From: Sipunculus nudus
Lineage: Eukaryota > Annelida > Sipuncula > Golfingiida > Sipunculidae
Reading direction: 5' to 3'
DNA: 64,000 nt
NCBI GenBank assembly: GCA_026874595.1
Contig: CM049315.1
Location: 6,012,664 to 6,076,663, forward strand
Each line of letters begins with the position of its first letter. The stretch's first letter is position 1. A model generated the notes under the pieces. That model saw only the letters and a program-made list of their open reading frames with translations. It searched no databases and had not been told where the DNA came from. Shown here one piece after another: positions 48,591 to 60,870 of the stretch. The position numbers and the translations under genes were made by a program.

Positions 48591-49599
48591 TACTAAAACA
48601 TCAGCAAAATAAAACTTCTATATTCTATTCTTTTTTCCTTGTTAACTGTAACTTGTAAAAGACTGAATTTATTCTTCGGTGGTATGTTACCTCCAACAGA
48701 TATTTATACTTTACCCTCTGATTCTCTGTCACCAGATTTACGCTAACAGTTCTATTTTTTTATTTTTTTAGGGATTCAGATAACATTCACTGTAAATTTT
48801 TAATTCAAAGGACACTCTCCCATTGTAACTTGCGGTTATTTAATTATAATAGGGCTACTGGTAGGTATTACTTGATGATTTATTCTGGAGGTGGCCTGGG
48901 ATGGGGCTGTTGAACCGCGAGACCAGTCTACACATTAAAGCATTAAGTGACTCTTGGCATGGTTTGATGTCTCCGACAACTAAATGTTACCTATTACAAT
49001 ACTAATGTCAGATCTGATTGCCCTCCAGTTTGAACGTTATTTATGATAAAGTTTTATATTTACATAATATATCATTCCTGTAAAGAGAAGATCAACGCTA
49101 GAGGTTCCATGAAAATATAAACTGAGCAAATCAATATAAATTATGAAAAATCCTGTGAAGGATTCTGCTGTGGATTTTCAGTTCAAGCCATAAGACTTAA
49201 ATAGACTCGAAATTGTAAGATAAACATTCTAAATATTCGGCTGTTACACAGATTAATAGGAAAGCATAATATTGCTTTTTTTTAAGGTGGACCGCTTTTC
49301 GTATTCGACCAAATGCGCTGACTACAAGAAACATTTTTATTTTGAAAAATTACTGGGCGAACCTTTCACCTTATACACTTATAGTGTTCCCTACACAGAA
49401 CGTCTAGCCCTAACAATCGAAAAAAAATCGCATGTGGTTATTTTAAGGACAATCAAAGGACAATTGCAGACAGTCGGGACTTGACAAAAAAACTTTTTCC
49501 ACCACTCCACCGAAATCTGTTGACGATGACATACACTAAGTCTACTTGCCCGTCACAGCAAGAAGGGAAAATCTAAGTTATTATATCTCCTGTTCTGTT
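48591..49599. other. Non-coding stretch
   Basis: An open stretch at about 49287-49484 follows an acceptor-like TTTTTTTTAAG and ends in a stop. No matching exon or family was found, so it is not called. Confidence 0.35.
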
Positions 49600-49985
49600 T
49601 TGATAATTCCCCCTGTCGGGCGTATATGTGTGTGTGTGTTTGTTTGTGTGTGTGTTTGCTCTCAATATTCTCACGCAGTCTTGAACAGAATACAATGAAA
49701 TTTTCTGGGCACCTCGGGAATGGACCAATGAAGAATCGATTATAGATTTTGGTGTGGGTTGGCTCATGATCCGGCTCCAGAAAAGGAATATTCACAAATG
49801 TGCAGTCACAAATGCACGATTGAACATGAAATTATTGGCCGTATAAGTGAATGCAAACATATAGGGAACTTTTGCCCTAACGTACCTTAGAATAAAGGCC
49901 CGATCAGTGAATGAAAGCACGGAATGTGGAATACCCACATTAAGGACCGCCCACATGGCGGAGGTCTGCATTTATGAGAACACAA
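49600..49985 (-). mobile_element. Dispersed GAATGCA repeat copy
   Basis: Minus-oriented, near full length. It contains a GTGTGT tract, CACGCAGTC, CTCGGGAATGGACCAATGAA, TCATGATCCGGCTCCAG, GAATATTCACAAATGTGCAG, GGCCGTATAAGTGAATGCAA and CCACATGGCGGAGGTCTGCA. Confidence 0.6.
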
Positions 49986-50222
49986 TTTTTTTTAGTGTCA
50001 CTAATCAATAAATATATATCTGAAGCAGTATAATTCCTAGTTATAAATAGCATCTCACTCGCAGTGCAAAGGTAAAATTCCACATATGAACACATATACT
50101 ACATGATTGTAACCTATTTAAGCAACAAAACGTCTGTTTAATTTGTAGCCCCTTTTATTAATGGTATAATCACCATAACGCGTCGTATCTGTGTTGTATT
50201 ATTACATTAGCAATAAACAGAG

Positions 50223-52631
50223 ATGCAGGGCACATTGGACAAGGTGACGGCCCCAGACTTCAAAATACGTAAGCCTGACCCCGAAGAGGTACCGAGGCTC
50301 TATATGTTGTTCCAAGATGCCGGCTGGACAATTCAAAGTGGCTTCCTAGAGCTGTATTACAGTCTCCAGCCTTCGTCTTTCTTTATAGCAGCGACACCTG
50401 CCGGGGAAATCTTGGGTGAGATTTGTTACACCGGCTTCTGTATAGTTTTAGCTATAACATATGTGACATGAGTCAAGACACGTTACTCGCTCACTACACT
50501 TGGTATTTGAGTTTCATTTGTGCATCTGAAGTGATCACGTCTTCGATCTGGATAAAATAATCATGCCAAGGGCCGATCTGAGGAGGGGGGCATAAAAATA
50601 CGGTAAAGGGCGGGCTCGAGTTGGTTTCCAGTGGGCGAGGCACTAAAAAGAACTTTGACATAAAAGTCGATGAACTACAGTTATCGAAGCAAACCGTGGT
50701 ATAAACTGACAAGTACCGGGAACTAAACAATAGGCAGTATTGGCTCCTCCTTATGGGTCAAGTGCCTCCCTTTTTTGTCCTCCCGTCTCCCGGCCAATCA
50801 GATCCACCACTAGCCGTGAATGCACGACCAAGTAGGATATTGAATTGGCCTGGAAAGCCTAACGTGAGTCATAATACAAGGCACACAGGGAAATGCACTG
50901 CGGTCTCATGGTAATAAAAAAACGATTATTTTGAAATTGTTCTACGAATGACGATTTAACATACAAGAATACATGTAAATCACTGTTACTATAATTCCTG
51001 TATCGTTTTGGCTACCGTCAAGTAACCCGTGGGAACAATTCTTGTATTTATGCGGTCAGAAATTCATCAAACATGCAGCAGGATTTAATAATATGCTGAG
51101 TTAAAATGGATTTTTTTCTCGCATATAGTAAATGTTTGTAGACAGAATACTAAAAAGCCATCGATTGGTTTTTATTTATTTTAATGAAAGCGTACTTGTA
51201 GGTCGTGAGGCGATATAAAAATGACGAAAATATTTCCATCCTCATAATGCCTTACAAAGCTGTCCTTGCTGAAGGTTTTAAAGGAACTCTTCACAGGCAG
51301 TCCGCTGGTTGTTGACTCTCTAATATCAGAGGGCTGAAATGACGCCCGCCTTGCTGGCACTGACATTTAAAAAACCGAGCACAGCAGGCCGTTCGTTGGA
51401 CATAGTCTGACCTAAACTTTATATTAATACGGCCATAAATAGCCGCGGCGGCTAGCTTAAGGCAGGTATATTATAATCAGCCAGGTGATGCCGTTTTTAG
51501 AGTGTGGACCGATTCTGGCCCATCTCCTTTAATCACTATCCATTTGACCAAATGACTATTAAATTTTTTAGTCTTTCATGTATAACATCTTTCATTCGTG
51601 AGAAAACATGTTTTTTTTTTCAGAAAGTGACTTTTTATATGGAGTATTCAGTCATTAGAGTTAATTGTTACCACCGTGTTTAATATTCTCATATATTTTT
51701 TAACAGGAAGAAATAATATTATGACTATTCACTAAAACCAAGTATGTCCAGAAACATTATAAAGAACCCACGGTACACTAACGGTAGTTCAAAAGTGATT
51801 TGCAGTGATTACCTTATAATTATATTTACTATAATTTATTAATCGATATTCACGAGGTGATAAAAGCATGATCAATTTTTTTTTTATTCAGGATTATGTA
51901 TCGGCTATCGCCATGGTGACACGCACGGTAGAATCACCCGTCTGGTTACGAGAAAAGAATACAGAAAACGGGGAATCGCTTCAAAACTGCTGACCGAAGC
52001 ACTCGGGTATCTTGAAGGGAGAATCATTGGTCTAGATGCGGTGATAGAGCTGAAGGACCTTTACGTCCCTTATGGTTTCACATTTCATGATTTTGATGGC
52101 ATCTGTGTAGTAGGGGTGCCAGACAAAATGGCTGTTATAAATTATGAGACACCGGAAACGGATATGAGCATACATCCAGTGCAGGAAGCAAATATGGCGG
52201 CGGTTGTTCAGTATGACTCAAAAGTGCATGTGGTTTCCAGAGAGCAGTTTCTGCGGAAATGGATCGATCCCTCACGATCAGTTACACTGTGTGCCATAAA
52301 TAAACAGGGCGTGGTCATAGGATACCTATGCAAATGGATGTTTGGCACAGGTGTTCATAGAATCGGACCTTTTTATGCAAATGACCTGACCACTGCCCGG
52401 ATGCTGTGGAGGGAACTGGTTGGTCTGTTACCAAATACTGAAAAAGTTTACATTCGAATACCAAGTAGGTGCCCAATTGCTCTGAAACTTGCCTCGAGTG
52501 TTATTAAAAATGATAACACGGGTATTGAGGGATACAGAACAATCGGAACTCGAATGTACACCCAGGCGGAAGCGTCCATCCCCTATCATATGGTGTATGG
52601 GGTAACAGAATGTGATTGTTCTATCATTTGA
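50223..52631 (+). CDS. GNAT N-acetyltransferase with YitH-like C-terminal domain, 310 aa
   Basis: Two exons, 50223-50415 and 51892-52631. They join in phase 1 (donor GTGAGA; acceptor TTTTTTTTTTATTCAG), giving 310 residues. The N-terminal half is a GNAT fold: FKIRKPDPEEVPRLYML, then AGW, then FFIAATPAGEILG, strand ITRLVTR, and the acetyl-CoA pyrophosphate-binding motif RKRGIA (89-94, the R/Q-x-x-G-x-G/A pattern). GLDAV and DLYVPYGF follow, a typical end to this domain. The C-terminal half (from about 140) matches the plan of the second GNAT-like domain in YitH-type proteins. The product should transfer an acetyl or acyl group from CoA to an unknown amine. No signal peptide is seen, so it is probably cytosolic. 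The start is the first ATG of the exon. The intron carries a dispersed repeat (about 50850-51360). A poly(A) signal follows at 52747. Confidence 0.9.
50850..51365. repeat. Dispersed repeat in the GNAT intron
   Basis: Matches 59760-60310 in the same orientation along its length. Shared landmarks are GAGTCATAATACAAG, TTGTATTTATGCGGTCAGAA, ATATGCTGAGTTAAAATGGA, CTTGTAGGTCGTGAGGCG, AAAATATTTCCATC and GACTCTCTAATATCAGAGGG. No coding capacity is seen. Confidence 0.65.
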
Positions 52632-52746
52632 AGCAGACAAAAACTCACGTGGATAAATTGTGTTACCATAATACAGGGGAAAACGTTAATGGTATGAAAA
52701 ATTGGTATGAACAACTTAGCGACTCTTTATATATATAAAAAAAAAC

Positions 52747-52752
52747 AATAAA
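52747..52752 (+). promoter_or_regulatory. Poly(A) signal of the GNAT gene
   Basis: AATAAA 116 bases downstream of the stop codon. Confidence 0.6.
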
Positions 52753-53139
52753 TTAAAGCTTGCAAAAGATATGCATTTCTCCTTAATCGAGATGTGTTAA
52801 ATGTGATTTCTAACAACATGAGGAATTTAAATTACGGTCTAAAAATCAACATTTACTCACTATTAAATTCCTTGGAGGATCAGGTAACATTTCAGTGTTG
52901 TAGTACATCGATTTTACAAATAGATACTGCTGTGTAAGAAGTTATGAAAGCAGATCGGTAAAATGCCTAAAAATAGGCATCAATGCAAGAAAATATAACC
53001 ATGGTCCAAAGTTTTAGAAACACACGGTTGCCAAGGTCAAATGGTATCAGATTAAAATTAATATATAATTTTTCTTTATAATGTAGTTGCATATAATATC
53101 ACTCTTAACAATCAGCTAAATTTTAGATATACTGATTTT

Positions 53140-54535
53140 TAGCTCAGCTGACTTTCAGTCATGCTGGGCTATAGCGATGGGTCTTTGTCCGTCGTCCTTC
53201 CGTCTGTCCGTCCGGCCGGACGGCCGTCCGTTAGCAGGGCACAAATCGTAACCATAGGGGCTAGGGCCATAAACCCTATGCAGTCTTAGAGGTTATAAAA
53301 AGATCTCCTTGCAAACCTGAAATTAGGTCACTGCGACCTATATTCTCGAAGTTATGGGGTGTGTTTGCACCCCCCAGAAATAACTCTTTGAGACAAAATT
53401 TTCATCCCAAACCTTCCATCTTTCACATAATTTTTTTTAGGTCAAAAGGTCAAAGGTCAAGGTCACAGGAGCCTCTTCTTTGAAAAGCCTGTGGATGCAT
53501 TTTAAGCCAACCCTTTCATCCCAATTCTTTAATATTTTTTACATATAGCTCACCTACTAAGTTGGAGAAGAATCCTATAGATTTTGAGGTCACAAGGTCA
53601 AAGGTCAGGGTCACAGGATCCACTTCTTTGAAAAGGTTGTGGACACATTTCAAGCTAGACTTTTCATTCCAAACCTTCCAGCACTGATATCGCTTCTCTG
53701 CCAACAGGGGAAAAGACCTGTTGATTTTGAGGTCAAAGGTCAAGTTCACAGCACCCACTTCTTGCGTGGAGTCATTTTCAGGCAAACTTTTCAATCTGTA
53801 CAATCTGTGCCTTCCATCTGTCATATATGGCTTACCTACCAATAAGGGAAGAAGCCTATTGATGTTGAGGTCAAAAAGTCAAAGATCAAGGTCACAATAT
53901 TTAATTGTTCTAAATGCTTGTGAGCATATTTCAAGTGTAACTGTTCAACCCAAACCTTCAGTCTTTCACATATGCCACATCTATGCATCACTCAGTTTGA
54001 CTCAAACTTCATATTTATGGGTCTTTTTGCTTGAATAAATAACTTATTGATTTTGGGGTCAGCTGGTCAGCAGGTTAAAGGTTGCAGGTCAAAGTTATTC
54101 ACCCATTGGTTGCCAAGTAATTACACCAGATTTAAGTGGTTAGTAGTTACCCATCATATATGAATAAAAATTCATAAAGAAGCACCTGTTTCTCAATAAT
54201 TCTTGCATGTATTTCCTTGATTTTTGCTATATATTTTGATCTTATATTTGCCCTTTGTGGTGTTCCTTTTGAGACTGACAGGTTTCAAGCAAGCTGTTGG
54301 AATAGTTCCTGATGGCTTAACAATCATGCATTTTCCTCAGACCATCAATTCACTGTGTTTTAACCAGACATAGGTGATATATATTTCTGTTGTCATAGAA
54401 AATTTTCAACAAATTGGCAAATTGGTTCTTCAAAATTTGACTGGAAGTTGTGAATCTCAGTCCATGATGTCACAGGTCATGCTTGGCAGCTGAGCGTCAT
54501 GACCCATGGGTCACTTGTTTCATGAATTAAATGGT
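53140..54535. mobile_element. AGCTCAGCTGAC-ended element with AGGTCA tandem core
   Basis: The left edge (AGCTCAGCTGACTTTCAGTC, then GTCCGTCGTCC and GGCCGGACGGCCGTCCG, then TTAGCAGGGCACAAATCGTA) is the reverse complement in outline of the right edge of the satellite region at 42650-42930. The core holds about five units of roughly 140 bp, each with AGGTCAAAGGTCAAGGTCAC or a variant (53440, 53590, 53728, 53870, 54055). The right edge, GGCAGCTGAGCGTCATGACC, is an inverted version of the left terminus. Non-coding frames cross it. Confidence 0.65.
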
Positions 54536-54859
54536 AAATATGAAAGACAATTAGAAAAAAAACATGTAAAATACTCAATAATTATTATGTGAAACTAATA
54601 AGGTGCATGAACTTCCTCATTTTTATTGTAAGTCTTACGTCAGATGGCACAGGTGAGTGTGTTGACCCTATTGGACTGGTTTGTAGTGTTGTTTTATTCT
54701 TTTCATATTTTGGTTTATTTCAGGACAATAGGACAACCTAAACTGAAACTTGTTTAACTTTTTTTTGTTGGCGGTAATTTCCTCCTTTGTTTTAGTGCTG
54801 ACTTATGTCATTGTTATGTATTTAAATCCGCAGAGTTCCATTTCGTTTTAAACTGCATG

Positions 54860-55195
54860 ACAGGGCAGCAGCTCTCGCTTCACGTTATTTTATTTTATAT
54901 TCTAGTGTCCCTCAGGCCCGGTGTCTACCACCCCTGCAGGTCCTGGGTGTGTAATCTAACCCCATTGCTCGGTCATAACATCAAAGAACCTCCCAAAGAC
55001 ACACTTGTTTGTGAGTTATACACGGTTGTGGGGTACAGCCTTCCTTATATGCCTACAGAGCGCTCACACTGGATTAGGGCGCCTGTAAAATCTCACCACT
55101 CCTCGACTGAGATCTAAACACCTGACCTCACGGCTTTGAGTTCTCTGTTTTACCCTTAGACAGGAAACCTACACTGAAACTGGGCTCCAGAAAGT
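54860..55195 (-). mobile_element. Candidate tRNA-derived SINE
   Basis: The minus strand begins CCTGTCTAAGGGTAAAACAG and AACTCAAAGCCGTGAGGTC, then a degenerate B box, GTTTAGATCTC. Its head resembles that of the SINE at 365-560 (GGGTAAAAC). The body continues to about 54860, and the decay is considerable. Confidence 0.4.
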
Positions 55196-55207
55196 AGAAA
55201 AACTTAA

Positions 55208-55440
55208 CAGAAAAACAGTTTATTGTTTAAATATCATAAAGGTCATTCTTCATAAATAAAGTTCACGTTCTTTATACGCATGCATTCACCCACAATTTCA
55301 TCAATTAATTTTCTTTTAACTTATCAGAAAAACAGTACATTGTTTAAATATCATAAAGGTCATTCTTCATAAATAATGTTCACGTTCTTTATACGCATGC
55401 ATTCACACACAATTTCATCAATTAATTTTCTTTATTAATT
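55208..55440. repeat. 117-bp tandem duplication
   Basis: Two copies starting CAGAAAAACAGT at 55208 and 55325, differing at a few positions. Each includes CATAAAGGTCATTCTTCATA and ATACGCATGCATTCAC. Confidence 0.93.
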
Positions 55441-56250
55441 ATTATGTACTCTCTGATTAATTTTATTATCCGAGGTTAATATCAAGTAATGGTTATTATA
55501 ACAGAAAAGTTACGGCAACCTTTACGGTAATAATGTTTGGTGTTATTTTTCTGGCCACTGCTTGCTTAATAATACCTCCGCCAGGTGTCGCGGTGTTTTA
55601 TTATGTTTTTGGATATTTGGTGTGCCACTTAGCAATTTTCATTGTAATGGTGTGAAAAGGGTTTAATAACATTTTATGAAACAAATTTTCGTTATTTTGG
55701 AAGAAATGCGATTAAACATAATGTTTTACATTCTATAATATGTTGTGACGTACGGTTCTGACTGGGCAGACAGCTAAAGCCTGTCATTTGTGGAAAGGAG
55801 CTCCTAGTTTAAGAAAGGGCCTGTAATTGAATTGTTCATTATTGTTGGATCGTGACCAAATGAGCTAGGAATGAAGGTGGATTGTGGCTGCATGCCCCTT
55901 GGTTGTTGTGTCAACATATTGCGCCCCCTGACAATGAGTCATGGAACTGAACTCACTCAAATGGAGAAGCCCGGCTTCATTGCCTCATTGCTTCATTCTG
56001 CGATGATTACTCACAAAAAAAACTCACCTCTTACAGTCAGGGGTTTCGGGTAAAGCAATCATCTCTTCGCAAAGTACTGGCGCTTCAAAATAAAACAATA
56101 GCTTTAGTATATAAGTAGTAAAGAAAGTAGATACAAGCCAATATATGTTTGATCAGCATTGTTTCAAGGCAAATTACATGTGAATCCGCTTGTGCCAGTG
56201 TTAAAGTTAAGTTTTTCCTATGGAGAGTAAGCATGTTTCTTCGTTTTAAA

Positions 56251-56680
56251 GGGCCGCACATCTCGTGTTCACTTTCACACAAGTGTGCAAAGTCCGTTAC
56301 ACAGAGCCACAAAAGGACTCGACTTCAGCAAATGGAGTGACCATTTTATATTCTTTAATTGCATATAAATTAATTAAACAGATGTTGTGTAATAGCAGGG
56401 CAAACCAAACCTAAAGGGACATAATCATGCAGGAGCAATATTATGCTTATTCTTTCACACTATATTAGGGCCGCACATCTCGTGTTCACTTTCACACAAG
56501 TGTGCAAAGTCCGTTACACAGAGCCACAAAAGGACTCGACTTCAGCAAATGGAGTGACCATTTTATATTCTTTAATTGCATATAAATTAATTAAACAGAT
56601 GTTGTGTAATAGCAGGGCAAACCAAACCTAAAGGGACATAATCATGCAGGAGCAATATTATGCTTATTCTTTCACACTAT
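56251..56680. repeat. Exact tandem duplication, 213 bp
   Basis: Units begin GGGCCGCACATCTCGTGTTC at 56251 and 56468 and read identically through TTCTTTCACACTAT, with only ATTA between them. Short frames crossing the units are by-products. Confidence 0.95.
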
Positions 56681-58129
56681 CAGTTCAGTTTTGCTTGATA
56701 CGAAAGTTCCCCAGCAAAACACAGCACACGGTACCGGTACCTCCCCTTCTGTTTGTTTGCCATAACAAGGGCGCGTGACCGGAGGTCCAATTTGCACATA
56801 CCGATTCCAAACAAGGAGAAGTCCAAACATGAACCTACACGTTTGTGAAAAACTTGTTGTAAGCCTGAAAGAAAACGGAAAACGTAGATGGCTATGTTTA
56901 TGTTATGTTGGCATTTATGCACTTTGCTTAGTTATATTAAATGCAAAATCTGTTTCCAGAATATTTGAAGATGTATGAACTTTCAATGTGATTATGCAGT
57001 GGTCCTTGGTATGGCAGGTTCAACATCATGCTAAACCGTCACGTGACTAAAATGAGGAAAGGGGTTTCCAAGGACGAGAACGAGGGTCACATGATCTCCA
57101 CAGTAACGACAATTCGAATTGCGACGTTGTTAATATAAATGAGCATCTTGTGATCAAATTTGAGGATGCACCACCAACATACTTCACAGTGGTCCAATTG
57201 CGGGTTATTCTTGTTTATCCCCACACAATGTATAAACTAGATATCTTAAGTATTTTATCAGAAATAATCGTTTTATTGTTTTCTTTAAAGAACGGACCCA
57301 ATTTTTTGCAATATTTTAATCAAGAGTTGGTAAAATAAAATTGAAATTTGTTCCTTCTTGAGTTTTCACGAATTAAGTTATGATTGGTCGTCACGTATCT
57401 TATTTGCATTTCATTTGAAAAAGTCAAAGAAATAAACAGCAACATTTCCACTTAATTCTCACAGCTAAAGTGACTTACCTGCAGTTTCGGGTTTCTGTGT
57501 ATAGTGGTTTATGAGTAGATGTGAGCAAACCACATATTACCAGCATTTGCGCTGTATAGCTGTACTGCTCCGAGTGCCCAGTCATCCGTGTCGTAAACAT
57601 CCGTTCACCGTAATATTCGTTCTTAGCGTTTGCTGTATGATAATGTCCATGTGAGATTCTTAACTGCAATAATTAACTGACTTTGTATGGCGATGCAAGA
57701 AATTTTATCTTAATTTATCAATCTGGTAATATTTTTTCCATATTATGTTAATCTTTAATTGAAATTGGTTTTGCTCGAAATTGTCACTATAATATATATC
57801 TCTCCCTCTCTCATATGAGTATGTGGGAATATTTGTTTTCAGTGTTCAGATCTACAGTACCACAGACGGTCATGTAAGGCTCAATGCGCCACAAAAACAA
57901 GTTCTCAGCAGCAACCGTGTTTCCTGGTACAGGAGAATGCAATAGGAGTGAGAGAACGATACGGACAATAAAGGTCACGGAGTGTGATATATTCTGTTAT
58001 ATAGATCGACATATAAGTTCTAAAGAATCACTTATAATTCTTACGAATCTTTAAGTTAATACATAATGGAGCTAATTATATGTTTAAAAAAGGATATAAA
58101 ATTACCTAATTGGTTACTGGTAACACGAC
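56681..58129. other. Non-coding stretch
   Basis: No supported gene or repeat family. Frames of 62-80 codons show no recognisable features. Confidence 0.4.
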
Positions 58130-58740
58130 TCATTATATGATACAGACAAAACTGAGAATTTCATATGTTACTGTCATACACACAAATGGTAACCCAGGAT
58201 TCAGGGAAATTTCCATAAAACAGACCATGGCGGCAGACAAAAAATCCTGACTTCAATCACATCTTCAGCTTTAATCAGAACTATACCTGAACTATTATAA
58301 TCATTACATGTCGTACAGGGTTTCTGTAAAAACAGTTCTAGAGAACTAATTATAAGTTTTTATCAGCGCATAAAGAAGCCCTAGAATCAAAGCGTTAACC
58401 TGTACAATTATAAGCATTACCTGTAGCACAGGGTTTCTGTAGTTCTATAGAAAACTAAGTTATTATCAGCGCGTAAGGAAGCTCCAGTTATACTTTATTT
58501 CAGAGAATGCACCTTCACTCGTGATTAACCTTGACTCGTGACTCATGGATATAAATTTACGTCACATTTCATATCGTGTATATTGTCTGTGTGTAGTTTC
58601 AGCGTGGTATGGCTTGCTAGTGTGTGACCTGCTAGTGTACACTTGGTCAGGGTGTCAGGTGCAATACATGAGTAGTCCATGCCTCATCTCTGATACTGAG
58701 GTTGCTGCATTTTCAGTAAAAGCACCTGGCTAATCAAATC
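58130..58740. repeat. Dispersed repeat, copy 1
   Basis: Landmarks ACACGACTCATTATATGATACAGA, GGTCAGGGTGTCAGGTGCAA and CTCTGATACTGAGG have counterparts in the same order at 61745-61960. The two copies are only partly similar and differ in length. Confidence 0.45.
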
Positions 58741-58777
58741 TCTGTGAATCATTAAACTTCAATACACCTGTAGTTAA

Positions 58778-58780
<3 letters not shown>

Positions 58781-58843
<63 letters not shown>
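58781..58843. repeat. (TA)n microsatellite
   Basis: Uninterrupted TA tract of about 62 bases. Confidence 0.95.
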
Positions 58844-58845
<2 letters not shown>

Positions 58846-59407
58846 TATGGTTGCATTGTTGTTAGCGAGGGTTTCACATTCGCGATATTCACGAAATCAT
58901 TATTGCGAAAAAAAACATGAACATGAGGCCCCACCATCGTTAGCTTGCTATAATAAATTATGTCAATTAATTCAAATTAGCTGCCAATAATGAAGAGTAA
59001 TTTTTTCTCGTTCAGTGTTTACTCGGTTCCTCGTCCACTTGTTATGATTTTGCGCACATATTATTTAAATCTATTTATTCTTGTAATAGATGGGTCTACT
59101 TCGTGTTTATTATTGAATTTAATGTAAAAATGTTACCCCTGCGAAACAATAAAAAAGTCAAAATCACCTGATTTTAATTTCGTGAATAATGGTCATGGGA
59201 GGAAGACGAATGTAGAAGGAATAACCACCTAGCACCTGATAAGGATGCTCGGGTTGTGTACTCCCCAGGGAGTCGAGAAAAGCTACAAGTATGAACTAGT
59301 CCGAAAGACCAGGAAGGCAAAGTGTAAAGTCGGATGAGACTGACATCGTCGGTTGTATCAGACTATAAACCCCCACCTTTTCCTTTTACCTTACGAAGCC
59401 AGCCCCA

Positions 59408-59408
<1 letters not shown>

Positions 59409-59469
<61 letters not shown>
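59409..59469. repeat. (TA)n microsatellite
   Basis: Uninterrupted TA tract of about 60 bases. Confidence 0.95.
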
Positions 59470-59475
<6 letters not shown>

Positions 59476-59759
59476 TTTACAGTGAATGTGTGAAACCAGG
59501 AAATTCACGTATTTCCAGAATCTTACGATAAAATCCTGTAGCTCCTAATTCACTCACGGGCTTCATGTATTTACTGAAAATCTTCGAAAGTACACGTAAT
59601 TCCTGAAATAAAGGGGTAATATATACCCAGGTTTACTGAAGGGATTCAGTGGACGAATGCACGGGATCAAAGAATCTCTTTATGCCATGGCTTACCGGAG
59701 GGAAGGTGTGAGTGGTCTCAAGCCGCGACTTGAAGAAACAGGACTCAGTAGGCATTTAT

Positions 59760-60315
59760 ATTTGGCTGGTAAGACTAACTTGAGTCGTGATACAAGCCAT
59801 ATCGAGGAATACATCGCAGTGGGCCTGTAGCATTCATATCGTGGTGGACAGCCCTTAATCTTAACATCAGGCTAAGAATGATGAATTAACACACAAAAAA
59901 TACATGTTACCTCACAACCGAAACTGAAACTCCGTCTCTATTGTAATGAGTAGTTTCCTGTATCGCGTACAAGTTGCCTGCGTCCAGGAACCCATGCTTG
60001 TATTCGTGCGGTCAGATATTCAACCAACATGTTTAGGGATTTACCAATATGCTATGTTAGAATGGAATTTTTCTTGCTTACGTTATGTGTTGTTATTAAA
60101 GTTAACTAATAGATCAAACGATTGGTCTGGTTTATGTCAAGTGACAGCTACTTGTAGACCATGAGGCGTTGTCAGAAATGACAAAAATATTTGCATCGTC
60201 ATAGAGCCATAGAGTACGTTCAATGCTGAAGGATAAAACGGCAGTCTGACAACCAGCACGCTGGTCGTAGACTCTCTAATGTCAGAGGGCCGAAATGGCG
60301 CTAAGTTTTCGGGTA
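59760..60315. repeat. Dispersed repeat, second copy of the GNAT-intron repeat
   Basis: Counterpart of 50850-51365. It contains GAGTCGTGATACAAG, TTGTATTCGTGCGGTCAGAT, CTTGTAGACCATGAGGCG, AAAATATTTGCATCGTCAT and GACTCTCTAATGTCAGAGGG. Confidence 0.65.
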
Positions 60316-60474
60316 ACTACAGAAAATCCATATATGAGGTTCAGGGAAATATGGTCACAAACTACTAATCCAAGCAGTTGTCCTAAACCATGTTTTCAAG
60401 ATCTCTCCCGGCTGTGCATGCAAGGAATACATTATTTATAGACAAGGCAAATTTAATTCTAACTAGAAATATGC

Positions 60475-60870
60475 ATTCTCAGGAATGCAGACCTCAGCCA
60501 TATTGGCGGTCCTTAATGGGGTACGGTGCCCGTGTTTTCATTAATTTATTGAACAATATTCCCAGGTTTTTAGGTGCATAAGTTCTCAAACAAGTGTTAG
60601 CGCTAACTTATTAGACTAATATACCCAGGTTCTTTTGTGCATATGTGACTGCAAATTTGTGAATATTTCTGGAAGTCCTTCCTGTAATCTGATTATGAGC
60701 CGTATCAACCAAAATCTAATCAATTCTACTCTGGCTTATTCCCGAGGTGCCCTGAAAGTTTCATGGGATTCTGGTACATGATTGGGTAAGTTATGTTGTG
60801 AAGACACACATCCACAAACACACACCCACGAACCCGGATGAACGTGTACCCTGCCAGAGGACTGCTGGCA
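60475..60870 (+). mobile_element. Dispersed GAATGCA repeat copy
   Basis: Plus-oriented, near full length. It contains AGGAATGCAGACCTC, CATATTGGCGGTCC, two versions of the CCCAGGTT module, AATTTGTGAATATTTCTGGA, GTAAGTTATGTTGTG, CACACA and GAACCCGGATGAACGTGTACCC. Confidence 0.6.

Noticed and set aside
49287-49484. Possible terminal exon upstream of the GNAT gene
   Set aside because: An acceptor-like site precedes it, but no partner exon, family resemblance or poly(A) signal was found.
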